Part shown: positions 28,560-39,589 of the stretch, piece after piece
Numbering within the stretch: the first letter of the stretch is position 1
How the letters are laid out: each line of letters begins with the position of its first letter
Source: Brachyhypopomus gauderio
Taxonomy: Eukaryota; Chordata; Actinopteri; Gymnotiformes; Hypopomidae
Length of the DNA: 64,000 nt
Assembly: GCF_052324685.1 (NCBI RefSeq)
Contig: NC_135218.1
Span: 23,117,351-23,181,350, forward strand
Direction of reading: 5' to 3'
The notes under the pieces: generated by a model
Database searches by the model: none
Told to the model about the DNA's origin: nothing
What the model saw: the letters and a program-made list of their open reading frames with translations, nothing else
Made by a program: the position numbers and the translations under genes

Positions 28560-29387
28560 TTTATTTCTAAGGCATTTAAGAGACGCGATAAGAAAATGAA
28601 CGTTTACAGGACTTTCTGACGAAATGAAACGCCTCTCATTTCCGCATGAACGGATCCCACCAACCACACAAGCAAGCGTCTTATACGTCAACGCCTGTAG
28701 AAACGTCGACCAATCATTGCGATTAGCGGACGCGATAGGGGTTACAAAATAATACTATAGGCTGCATCAGGTGTCAATCAGTCGGGCGGTAGCCGTTATA
28801 AAGTAACGGGGACGGAGGCTGCTAATGCGACAGCTAGCTTCATTCGCTAGTGTGAGAGTAATGTGAACACGGAGGAGTAATGTGCAGCGTATTAGAATGC
28901 GCGTTAGGATTAATATTGTCTGACTCATGATGGTACACTGACAGCGAGCTGGTAAAATGTCTTATTTTCGTCACATTATTAGCACGGAGTGGAAATACGG
29001 CGCTATATAATAATAATAATGAAACATGAAACAGGCCTGCTGTTGTAAAAGTGGGACTTCCGCACAATAAATAGTCTTGTTTTACCATCACATGGGGATA
29101 GTGTGACATTATTGCTTCGACAAGTTGTTCTATGAATTCAAATGTAATATTTGTACGATAGCGAGAGTCTAAGATTAATGGAGCATGTTTGCTTCAATCT
29201 TTCTCCCATAACTATAATGTGGTGGGGTCATATAGCTATGGTTTCTTATGCAAGAAGTGTTTTGGAAGTTCTCTGTTCTCTCTCTCTAGAGACCATTTAT
29301 GCCATGTTCTCTCTCATAGATTCCTCCTCTTCAATATTATCCAAGATCGCCAAGATATTATCCAGTGTCCACCTGCTCAATGCCACC
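28560..29387 (+). promoter_or_regulatory. Candidate gpr155 promoter and 5' leader
   Basis: A GC- and CpG-richer block (about 28,600-28,860) contains a CCAAT box at 28710-28714 and several CG-containing words, and lies 0.5-0.8 kb upstream of the gpr155 start codon. It follows the wipf1 poly(A) signals. A start codon with good context (GCCACCATGG) lies at its downstream end. The call rests on position and composition only. Confidence 0.4.
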
Positions 29388-29878
29388 ATGGAAGAACTTT
29401 ATGTCACCATCCATGGCCTTAACATTACCCACAATCCTCTGTCGGCCCCAGCTATGTCCATCGACAGGCTCTTCCCGGTGCTGCTGGAGTGTTTTGGCAT
29501 CATCCTGTGTGGCTATGTGGCGGGCCGCAGTGACATCATCAGCGCGGGGCAGGCCAGGAGCCTCGGCACGTTTGTGTCATGCTTTGCTCTCCCCGCGCTG
29601 CTCTTTAAGAACATGGTGCAGCTCCAGTTCGCAGACGTCGTGTGGTCATTCCTGTGGAGTGTGCTGATCGCCAAGGTGTGTGTGTTCGCGGCCGTGTGCG
29701 TCCTGACGCTGCTGGTGGCCGGCCCGGAGAGCCGCTTCAGTAAAGCGGGCCTGTTCGCCATCTTCGCCACTCAGAGCAACGACTTCGCCCTGGGATATCC
29801 TATAGGTGACTGGGGCAACACACACCACACAGCCAAAACAGTCCTCCCCCCCAGCATGGCTTTGCTCAGAGTAAACAG

Positions 29879-29934
<56 letters not shown>

Positions 29935-30842
29935 GCTCCTCCTTCAGTGGATGCTCTATATCGCACCTCTCATCCGGACTATGCGCAGTATCTCTACCTG
30001 GTGGCCCCGGTCTCTCTGATGTTGCTCAACCCGGTGGGCTTTGCCCTGTGTGAGCTCCAGCGATGGAGGCAGAACCCTGACCACAACCAAAGCCGCCTGC
30101 GTATCGTATCCATCGTCCTGCTACGGGTGTGTGTTTTTTGGGTGGGATGCACAGGACAGTATATGGGGGTGTATAAAATCCACAGCCATTTCACATAGCC
30201 TGTCACAGGTGTGAACACGTAGAATTTCTCAGCACGTTCACCTCATTGTGTCCTGCTTTAATGCAGTAAGAGGAATTCATAATATGGTATACAGTGATTC
30301 TCGGTTCTTGTCCTGATGACCCCAGGAACCCCACATGGTTTGGGGCTTCCTTGCTTCCACGGGCATGACTCTGCTCATGAAGGGCTTCCCTGATGAACAG
30401 AATCAGGTGTGGTGTCCTGAGGAACAGGACCGAGAACATCCCTCCTCAGGTCCTGGTGCTTGGGCTCCTGGATTGAGTTTAAATCCTCAAAGCAGCCAAT
30501 GAAATGGAACGATGTCGAGGTTGACTCTGGTTCACGAGGTGAAATGTGATCGGATCACTTGTTAGAAAACTGCGGTTTTGCCCATCTGTTCATCCACCCT
30601 TCCACCCCCCCCACAGGTTGTTAAGAATCCAATCGTCTTCATGGTCCTGGTCGGGATTGTCTCTCACTTCCTGTTTGGTGGGCGTGTCCCTGCGTTGCTA
30701 GGAGAGTTTGTGGACGGACTGGCTAACTCGTTTGGAGGGGCGGCGCTCTTCTACCTGGGCTTGACGATGGTGGGGCAGATGTGTAGGCTCACCCGGTCCA
30801 TGGGGGTCACACTCATACTGCTCATCACGGCTAAACTGTGAG

Positions 30843-30883
<41 letters not shown>

Positions 30884-33800
30884 ATGTTATATGTTCAGTG
30901 TTAACTTGCTTTGACTTTGTATTCAAGTGGCATTATAGGTTAGTCACACTTACATCTGGCTCAAGAGACTGTATGTGTGTGTGTGTGCTCTCTAGGTTGA
31001 TGATGCCGTTGATGTGTAAGGACATGTTGGAGATCCTGGATGGAGTAAACTCCAGCTCTGGGAACCACAGCAGTCTGTCGGACTACGCCTTCCTCTACGG
31101 GGTCTTCCCCACTGCACCCAGCGTGGCCATCTACGCGGGCCAGTACAGCATGCAGATGGAGGTGGTGCGTAGGCTGACCTGGAATCAGTCTTACCGTACT
31201 GCCGTTTATAGACCGATTTCATTGATTTAGGTTCTAGAGGAGAAGAGGCAAGAACATACCTTTCAAGAGTGTGTGTGTGTGTGTGTGTGTGTGTTCATCT
31301 CCAAGGTTGCTACCGGCATGGTCATCAGCACGTTGCTGTCGGCGCCCATCATGTATCTGTCGGCATGGTTACTAACCATCCCCTGGATGGAGGCGACGCA
31401 CCTGATGTCCGAGCTACAGGAGGTCAGCTTCAACATCAGTGTGGTCAGCCTCATCATCCTGGTGAGTGAGTGTGAGTACGTGAATGTGAAAAAAAAAAGT
31501 CGAGCTTTTACTTGAATTCCCCATTCTATACTGCACTAGCTTGGTATTGACCTGTGTGTGTGTGTGTGTGTGTGGTAGGTATGGACCATTGCTGTCATGT
31601 TGCTCAGCAGGAAGTTTAACAGGCTGCCTCACATGTTCACGGCAAACCTTTTCCTTGCCCAGGTGGGTGAGTGGTTGGGTGTTTGAGCCCTGGTGGGTGG
31701 GTGGGTGGGTGGGTGTGTGGTTGGGTGTTTGGGCCCTGGTTTGTGGTTGCGTGTGTGGTTGGGTGTTTGGGCCCTGGTTTGTGGTTGCGTGTGTGGTTAG
31801 GTGTTTGGGCCCTGGTGTGTGGGGGGGTGGGTGTGTGTCATTGAGCCTTTATACAGAAATATGGTTGTGCACGTTTTCTCCTGTAGCTCTTGGTGTGTGT
31901 GTCGATGATCTTGTGGAAGTTCGTAATTCAGCAGGAGAATGCAGTGGGTCAGATCCTCACCTTCACGCTGCTTTATGGATCTCTCTACAGCACCTATCTG
32001 TGGACAGGTAACACACACACGCACATGTGCGTACTAGGCCTGTCACGATAACAAAATTTTCAGAACGATATATTGTCCCAGAAATTATTGCGATAAATTG
32101 GTAATTGTCATTTTAAAGTGCCATTATAGAATTTTTTCTTGTTTCTGGGCTCCCCAAAGGAGCTTTAAGACAATGTGCCACAATAATAATATAGTAGCAT
32201 AATAATACAATTACACCAGTTTGCCAGTTTGCAGTAATGTATTGTAAAGCTCATGTATGGGGTCATATTTGAGCTTGACCACATATCTGTAGTGGCAGAG
32301 TAAAATGAGGTGTCTTTAATCTCCTTCAGAACGCCATCTTTCACTTCATTATATAAGGTTGGAATGGCAGTTTGGGAGATATAGGTTTTCTTTGGCAGTT
32401 CATACTGCTTGTGAAATCTTTGCAGCATGTTTATAAATGTTTTCTTTTCGACCGTATTTAACGGCAGCATCTCTTTGGCTATATAGCGAGTTAAGCCTGG
32501 TTTAAGCCTGGTTTATACTTGACGCGGTGCGAGGGTCCGCACGGCGAAAGTGACGTAATCACTGTGGCTCCGCCCGTGCGCGAGGGCCTTCGATTCGCGA
32601 GGTCGTGCACCTCTTGAATTTTGTAACTTCACGCTTGCCACGCCTCAGCGCAATGAACAAAGTCATATTTGCAGGGTTCATAAGCTTTTATAAGGTGGAA
32701 TTCAAGCACTTGTACATCACTTTAAAGGTCCATTTCAATATTTCCCAGCACGTTGAACTTAATTAAGTTAAATATTCATACATATACTCGAAATGATTCA
32801 AAAGAATTCGCTTTTTATCACATTATTTAATGGTTGTTTATTTTCAAAATGCCCAATCTTAACGTCTTCACGTTCTCTCATGTTTCGTCCTGGAATTACA
32901 AGAGGTTTGTATTTGTTAACGTAATACAGGAGAACTGTTCAGTCAGATAGCTATATGTTGTGAAACTAAGTAGTTACAATTTCAAGAATTTTCAAGTACT
33001 TTAGCCTAAATTCCAGCACTTTTCAAACCTGAAACACTAAGCAACATTAAAATTCATCAGGTAAATTTTCATTCCCTTGTTTTTGAGGGGTGTTTCTTTA
33101 TACTACCACATATCGTTTCGAACAACACTGCAAAGAATGTGGCGCGCCAAAAGTGAATCATTTCGAGTCCTATTAGCCTCGAATACATTCGCATACCTGT
33201 GTGTATGGTTGGGGGGGGGGGGGCTGCGCGAGAGCAGCACTGCGTGCCTTTCTGAAATCTAACGTAGTTGCGGTTTATTCTCATGTAAACAAATTTGCGC
33301 GGAAACCCAATGGCCAATTATCGACATTAGCAAAAATGATCGCGGTTAAAAAAAATTTGTACGATAAGTTGATAATGTAATTATCGCGACAGGCCTAGTG
33401 CGTACACGTGTGCATGTGTCTGGACTGTGTATCGTGATACTTTTCCACACATGTAGATTAGGCCTACATCACATGGGGATGATGACTGCTGAGTTTGTTG
33501 TATGGAGCTGTGATGAGTCTGTGGTTGTGTCTTGTAGTTGTGTAGACTCTGTGCTGTGTTATAGGTCTGTTAGCGTTCTCACTCGCTCTGCTGAAGAAGA
33601 ACGACCAGCTTAAACTTCGACCCCTCGTCTTCGTCCTCCTTGGCTGGGGGTGAGTGTGTGCATGTGCATTTTAAGCTCAACAAAGACTACGGTCCCGTAC
33701 TACTACAGTGTGTGCACTGTGTTTTGCAGGGTGCCATTTCTGGTTGTGGGCATGTTGCTTGTAGCGAGTGAGAGGCAGAGTGAAACCACTGACTCCGCCT

Positions 33801-33905
33801 TCTTCTACGGCAAGTGGCAAGTAAGTCACCTCAATTTGTGCCTTACGAATTTCATTCTGAACTATAGATGTGGGTTTCTTCACTTTCTATAGTGAATGCT
33901 TTCAT

Positions 33906-33950
<45 letters not shown>

Positions 33951-34160
33951 GATTGTGAGCAGCATGGCGGTGTTGAGCAGTAGCCTCCTGTTGGGTGGCC
34001 TCTCTCTGCTGGCGCTGAGTCAGGGCTCTCCTGAGGAGCAGGTGTACCAGGCCCTGGAGCGTAGCTCCCTCTCGGGGGCGGGGGAGGAGGCCGGGGGCCC
34101 CAGTCACTCAGAGAACCACGGCCCCACCCAGCAGGCAGCATCGCATTCCAGCCTGACTAG

Positions 34161-34195
<35 letters not shown>

Positions 34196-34759
34196 ATGGA
34201 GAATGTATTGTGTCTAATGTTCAAAGACCAAAGTCTGTGCTGTGTGTATTCATAGTTCTTATCTCTGTGGACTCAGATCACGGTGACCCTGCACCTGAGA
34301 CGACGGCCGATGCTCTAAATCACACAGCAGCGCCACCAACAGGCAAGAATAATATTGCTGTGTATGACATCTGTCTGCGTGTGCATGCATTAGCAGATAT
34401 GGTGTTGTCAAAGCATATGGTCCTGTGAGTCATGGTGTGTGTTGGTGTAGGTGTAGGTGTAGTAAGGTTGTTTGTCTTGCAGGTGCAGTGCTGTCAGAAC
34501 CGTGTGGGTGTAGGTGTGGGTGTAGGTGTGGGTGTAGTAAGGTTGTTTGTCCTGCAGGGGCAGTGATGTCAGAACCGTGTGGGTGTAGGTGTGGGTGTAG
34601 TAAGGTTGTTTGTCCTGCAGGGGCAGTGCTGTCTGAAGCACGGAGCTGTGTGTGTGTGCAGGAGGAGAGACAAATGGCTCGACATGTGCTACTGTGTCTA
34701 CTGCTTATCGTCAGCCTGCTGGCCGTGAGTGCGCACACACACACACACACACACACAAT

Positions 34760-34809
<50 letters not shown>

Positions 34810-35302
34810 ACACACACACACTGTAGTTGTGTACAGTGTACTATAAACACATAGCAGCCTTAACTGTACGCAGTACCCACTGTAATCACTGGACCTGCAC
34901 TGTATCATCCTGCCATCAACCGGTCCTGTTTCATCCCGTTGTTCAGAGCGTCCACATCGTTGGCTGTTTTGTCTTTGCACAGAACCTGTCTAGCTGTCTC
35001 TGGTGGCTTTTAAACGCTGATCCTGGACGACTGTACCTGGAGCTGCAGTTCTTCTGTGCTGTGGCCAACTATGGACAGGTGTGAGAACATTAGCAGCACG
35101 CAGGCCTCGTGAGCCTGACCCTTGACCCCGACCCTGCGAGTGCAGATTAACTCACTGCCTCTCCTTTTCAGGGCTTAATTTCCTTTGGGATATTTGGTTT
35201 GGACGAGCGCCTCATTATTTTGCCGTTCAAGAAGAGGTGGGTGAAGAGCATCTTCTCACTGTCATTTTGAAATATGGAGAAGCTTGTGGCGTTTGTGTGT
35301 AT

Positions 35303-35337
<35 letters not shown>

Positions 35338-35928
35338 CGTGCGTGCAGACTGGCAGCTCTCTGGGGCCGGGAGGAGAGCGCAGGTCCGGCCCCCAGCCAT
35401 GAGGAGATCCACCTGACCCGCACCCAGCTCGTCCGCTACCACAAAAATCAGTGTGTGCAGGACATTGTGCACAAGAGCAGGTTTGTGTGTGCGAGTGCGT
35501 CCCTGTGTGTGCTTGTGTTTACAGTTAAACAAAGGGAGATTTGTTTTTGCTCTAGATTTAGATGTTCACAGATTTGTTTAGAGGGTAGGCTAGACTCCGT
35601 CTCTGCAACGCCACTCTATGGTTCTTCCTGTTTCTGAGTCCTGCAGCATATCAGCCTGTTTGGCACACACAAATGCATTATTGCACCTACAATCCCCACC
35701 CATTTTTATTGTTTAAATAAGTTATTGACTGTTTTAATAACATGGGTAATAATGCATTTCTATTTTCTCACTTGCAACCTTTTGCATGGACTTCATAACC
35801 CATCCGTTTGATCTGTTCTCTGGCTTCCTTCTTTTACTTTTCTTTCCCTTCTCCTATTTGCTCACTCTTTCAGTGGATCATCACTCTCGGAAACACTCTC
35901 GGGACCGGTGGGTGAATCCTTGCTTTGA
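29388..35928 (+). CDS. gpr155: GPR155/LYCHOS-like lysosomal cholesterol-sensing transporter-GPCR protein, DEP domain not found
   Basis: The human protein is a lysosomal membrane protein with an auxin-carrier-like permease fold plus a GPCR-like part, signalling cholesterol to mTORC1 through GATOR1. Coding exons: 29388-29805, 29948-30126, 30617-30837, 30996-31164, 31306-31461, 31579-31662, 31887-32007, 33565-33649, 33730-33820, 33952-34162, 34277-34342, 34621-34724, 34983-35078, 35172-35236, 35349-35480. All phases agree (732 codons plus 2 nt). Start chosen for GCCACCATGG. Diagnostic strings: FATQSNDFALGYPIV, ITAKLL, SDYAFLYGVFP, SGW/GWG-VP, SSCLWWLLN, LELQFFCAV, ISFGIFGLD. Exon 11 uses a GC donor (CAG followed by GCAAGA). 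After exon 15 the DEP-coding exons of human are not found. An acceptor with a long pyrimidine tract at 35821-35873 opens a short terminal exon 35874-35928 giving 17 more codons and a stop (750 aa). Read-through of exon 15 would instead stop at 35637. Confidence 0.9.
29879..29932 (+). repeat. (CT)n microsatellite in gpr155 intron 1
   Basis: About 26 perfect CT units just 15 bases before the acceptor of coding exon 2; it probably serves as its polypyrimidine tract. Confidence 0.95.
31670..31835 (+). repeat. GGTGTTTGGGCCCTGG minisatellite, gpr155 intron 6
   Basis: Three to four imperfect units of roughly 45 bp containing GTGTGGTTGGGTGTTTG and GGGCCCTGGT, directly after the donor of coding exon 6, with a GGTG tetramer run near 31691-31710. 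G-rich on the sense strand. Confidence 0.75.
32035..33397 (-). mobile_element. 1,363-bp hAT element (ZBED-like deletion derivative) in gpr155 intron 7
   Basis: The ends are TAGGCCTGTCACGATAA and, inverted, TAGGCCTGTCGCGATAA. GTGCGTAC is duplicated exactly (32027-32034 and 33398-33405). On the minus strand 32165-32470 encodes 101 residues including ML-PLNTVEK-F, YELPxxTYISQTAIP and SATTDMWSS, which match the transposase-like part of ZBED/hAT proteins. The rest of the transposase is missing. The interior carries an inserted repeat A copy at 32495-33140. The element sits between gpr155 coding exons 7 and 8 and should be spliced out. Confidence 0.88.
32495..33140 (-). repeat. Repeat A copy inside the hAT element
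   Basis: Longest copy of repeat A in the window: CTGGTTTATACTTGACGCGG at one end, CCAGCACTTTTCAAACCTG in the middle, and TTTCTTTATACTACCACATA before the other end. It matches the reverse complement of 9713-10060 and of 41735-42010. Confidence 0.6.
34441..34627 (+). repeat. Triplicated splice-acceptor segment at gpr155 coding exon 12
   Basis: A unit containing GTGGGTGTAGTAAGGTTG, then TTTGTCCTGCAG and GGGCAGTG occurs three times. The AG acceptors end at 34482, 34557 and 34620. The first two copies continue into TGCTGTCAGAACCGTGTGGG or its variant; only the third continues into the exon that joins in frame. Units are about 63-75 bp apart. Confidence 0.85.
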
Positions 35929-36921
35929 TTGACAGGTGTGCCAGTTGGTTCCTGAGCAGTGAACTTGTTGATTGGCTTCTGAATGTGGTTGTGGCCAAAA
36001 ACAGACAGACAATGAAAACAGAACGGTACCAGTTATAGTTTAATGCAACCGCGAGTGACGTCTGTGGATTAGTTTGACTGGATCGACTCCCTTTACCCAA
36101 AGTAAAGTTTACTGTGAATGGACTGAAACAGCTGGGCCATCATTGAAAGTTTCTTGAATTCTTTCGCATGGCATGCTAAACTGCAGAACCGGGAGAATCA
36201 GGTCTGTGTCTGTGTTCATTAACACACTTTCACATTCTTCAGCATGGAGTAGGACTTCGTTAACTTCAACCTGCCTTCTCTGTGTGAATGAAAATCTACA
36301 TGGTCACCTTTTAACTGTCAGCATTGCAACATATAATTTTAATATATATCGTATATTCAGTAACTAAAAGTGCAACACTGTCTATGATCACCGAGTTTAC
36401 CCACCTACTGGAGTTTTGTAAAGATCAGAGCTACTTTCTTTTACCAGAGTTTAGGTAATGATCAGGAAAATTGTTATATAAAATTGAGATATTTGGTGGG
36501 GTTTCCAGGTTTCTTGTGTAGTGGGTTTGGGCATGAATCATGTCATTTACTGGCTGTGTAATAAAAGTTCAAATTGAACAACTCACTGGCTGTCTGCTGC
36601 CTCAGTCTGCCGATGAGGAGTGTCCTGTAAGTATAACATGAATGAATAACAGCGCTAATACACGTAGTACTATGAACACCTGCATTACAACCAAGATACA
36701 TGCAGCAATTGACGGCGCATAATAATTCAAAGACAAGCACTGAAGTACCATAAGGAATACATCTGTTAAGGGGTATAAGTAAGTATTTCTCTGAATCTTC
36801 ACAATTTAACAGGAGATTGCCTTTATACTAATTATGTGATCTGTTTTTTTTATGTTTTTCAATGGAAGAACTAGTTTCTAGATGGAATAGTTGCATTTAT
36901 TTTAGAGATGTAATTCACTTA
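35929..36921 (+). other. Probable gpr155 3' untranslated region
   Basis: No coding exon and no DEP-like peptide could be read in any frame. AATAAA at 36560-36565 is a plausible transcript end. The stretch after about 36,600 is AT-rich and unassigned up to the transposon boundary at 36922. Confidence 0.45.
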
Positions 36922-37150
36922 CAGGGTGTCTACAGGTTTGACCAAGGGTAAAATTAAGACATTTTAAGACTTTTTAATACCGTTTTCCAAATAAAATTAA
37001 GACCAACTCGCAAGATCATACACGTTAAAATAAAGCACAAAAACCAACTGATTATTTACATTAATTAATCTAGCTGCTTGAAAACTTCAAATGTTAATGC
37101 ACAAGACGGACAATACAAGACACAAACATTACATTTTTTTCACTGTACAG

Positions 37151-38315
37151 TAGGGCTGGGTATCGATTCAAATTCCAAGAATCGATCCGATTCCGATTCT
37201 GAAGATTAAGAATCGATTTATTTCGATTTAATCCGATTTAATCGATTCGATCCGATTCGATCCAATTCGGGGGTTTAGTGTTATTAAAAATGTATTTATA
37301 TGAGCTGTTTCCTGACTATGTACAGAAGCAACATGTTAAAACTAGTATTATATCAATATTAATCAGCAAATAGTTACTGGTAGTTGGTAGTTACTGATGG
37401 CTGGAAGACTGGTGAAAAGGGTAATCATAAATCTACCTTCAAGAAAGGTAATCCAGGACAATAAACAGAGGACATCTTTGAGGTGTCTATATCTGCAACA
37501 GTGGACTCCTACTACTACTCCTAGTGCATTATTATTATGATTGAAATAATTAAGAAGTCACCCAAAAGCTGTTGCTACCAAATGCATTTTTATTTTAAAA
37601 GTGCTCACACTTAATAAACTGAAAGTATAAAATGTAAACGTGTATTTTTCTTTAAAGTAAGAATATAATAACAGAACTGTCACGTTACGGTCCCCGACCC
37701 CTCCCTGTTGGGCGTGTGTTAACGTTGTCTGCGTGTACTCGTATCTCCGCGGGTGCGGGTGCGTCTTGTGATAATCCTCACCTGTGACTCGTCTCGTCAT
37801 CACGTGGGGTTTATGTGGTTTGTCTATTTAATGTGCGTTCGCGCAGCGTACTGTGCTCGTCGTTGTTTGAGTCACACATGTTCTATGTAAACGTGTTTTA
37901 TGTGCGCTGTCTGCGCTTCGGTAAATGTAATAAACGTAACGATTTGGAAAGTGCAAAAGATTCTGTCTCGTCCATCGCCTTGCGCCCAACGTTACAAGAG
38001 CTGTAAAAACTGTAAAAAACTGTAAAAACACTGGGTAAACTGTCAGTGACACGGACTAACTGTAAATAGTCACTGACACTGGATAAACTGTCCTTCTGTT
38101 TTTAGATTGCCGATTTGACTATCGTCGTTACCGTCACTGTCCGTCGCCATGTTGTTTTACAGTTAGTTAGACCGAGCACGCCTGCGTGAATTCAGTGACG
38201 AGGCGGGGGTAAAAGTTCACTAAAAAATCGATCTTTGGACGTACGAATCGATAATCAGATCATCATATGCGAATCGATTCTGAATCGGAAAATCGATTTT
38301 TTCAACACAGGCCTA
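37151..38315. mobile_element. 1,165-bp hAT-type element inserted in the left palindrome arm
   Basis: The left end is TAGGGCTGGGTATCGATTC and the right end, inverted, is TAGGCCTGTGTTG. CTGTACAG is duplicated exactly at 37143-37150 and 38316-38323 and fits the hAT target preference nTnTAnAn. The right palindrome arm (around 39155) has the uninterrupted site CTGTACAG once, which is the empty site. Subterminal regions are rich in AATCGATTC words at both ends. Confidence 0.9.
37678..37996 (+). mobile_element. Probable solo LTR (gypsy-like) inside the hAT element
   Basis: A 319-bp segment starts TGTCACGTTACGG and ends CAACGTTACA. It has a TATTTAA box at 37825-37831 and AATAAA at 37929-37934, in the order of an LTR promoter and poly(A) signal. 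The flanks AGAAC and AGAGC match at four of five bases, a possible decayed target duplication. No internal coding region is present. Confidence 0.6.
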
Positions 38316-39051
38316 CTGTACAGTATACACAATGAAACTTTATACAAAACAAAATTCAAACACTGACAACAGCATCATACCATACACACACACACTAGGC
38401 CATTTTCCTGTTTTTCTGATCCACTCTCCAGCTCACGCTCAACCCCTTTCAGTTCTGCTACTTTTTCTCTGAAACTCTTTCTAAGGATGTTTGATTTTGT
38501 GATCACTTTGGCCATCAGGGTTCCTGCTTTCCCTTCGGCTTGTTCAGCAAGTAAATTATTATTATAACTGGTTTATACTTAACCTTGAAAGTGACGTACA
38601 AATGATTTAATTCCATCTTGTTAAGGTGTATGAACCCTGCAAACATGACTTGGTTAATTGCGCTGAAGCGCGGCGCGCGCGAAGTTTTTACAAATTTCGA
38701 GAGGTGTACGACAGCGCGCGAGCCGCTCGTCAGCCGCTGCGTCGAAAATGACGTAATCGCGGTGGTTTCGCCCATGCGCGAGCGGCTTGCAATTAACCAA
38801 GTCATGTTTGCAGGGTTCATACACCTTAACAAGATGGAATTAAATCATTTGTACGTCACTTTCAAGGTTAAGTATAAACCAGTTATAATAATAATTTACT
38901 TGCTGAACAAGCCGAAGGGAAAGCAGGAACCCTGATGGCCAAAGTGATCACAAAATCAAACATCCTTAGAAAGAGTTTCAGAGAAAAAGTAGCAGAACTG
39001 AAAGGGGTTGAGCATGAGCTGGAGTGTGGATCAGAAAAACAGGAAAATGGC

Positions 39052-39093
<42 letters not shown>

Positions 39094-39384
39094 GTATGAT
39101 GCTGTTGTCAGTGTTTGAATTTTGTTTTGTATAAAGTTTCATTGTGTATACTGTACAGTGAAAAAAAATGTAATGTTTGTGTCTTGTATTGTCCGTCTTG
39201 TGCATTAACATTTGAAGTTTTCAAGCAGCTACTGTAGATTAATTAATGTAAATAATCAGTTGGTTTTTGTGCTTTATTTTAACGTGTATGATCTTGCGAG
39301 TTGGTCTTAATTTTATTTGGAAAACGGTATTAAAAAGTCTTAAAATGTCTTAATTTTCCCTTGGTCAAACCTGTAGACACCCTG

Positions 39385-39580
39385 ATTTCAGCACTTGTCA
39401 AACTTGGAACACATTAAAGTAACATTAAATTGGTCAGGTAAATGTTCCTTCCCCTGTTTTTGAGGAGTGTTTCTTTATACTAACACATATATCGTTTCGG
39501 ACAACACTGCAACGGTCCCGCCGTTCGCGGAGGTTCACGCGCTACGGTCACTCGCGAAAGTATAAACCAGACTTGAAGGC
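39385..39580 (-). repeat. Repeat A copy next to the palindrome
   Basis: Sequence from CAGCACTTGTCAAAC through TTTCTTTATACTAACACATA and CGTTCGCGGAGGTTCACG to GAAAGTATAAACCAG is the reverse complement of the repeat A head seen at 9713-9850. It abuts the palindrome end at 39384. Confidence 0.6.
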
Positions 39581-39589
39581 GGCATCAGG

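Larger units (their letters stand above)
36922..39384. repeat. Foldback palindrome, arms about 0.57-0.60 kb, interrupted by a hAT insertion
   Basis: The right arm 38789-39384 is the near-perfect reverse complement of 36922-37150 joined to 38324-38661, once the hAT insertion (37151-38315 plus one target copy) is removed. The arms differ mainly in a (GT)n length. The unpaired centre is about 127 bp (38662-38788) and CpG-rich (GCGCGGCGCGCGCG). The symmetry explains why near-identical 105-codon frames appear on both strands (38515-38832 and 38618-38935). Confidence 0.88.

Noticed and set aside
38515-38935. Two near-identical 105-codon frames on opposite strands
   Set aside because: They are the two strands of the foldback palindrome, not paired genes.
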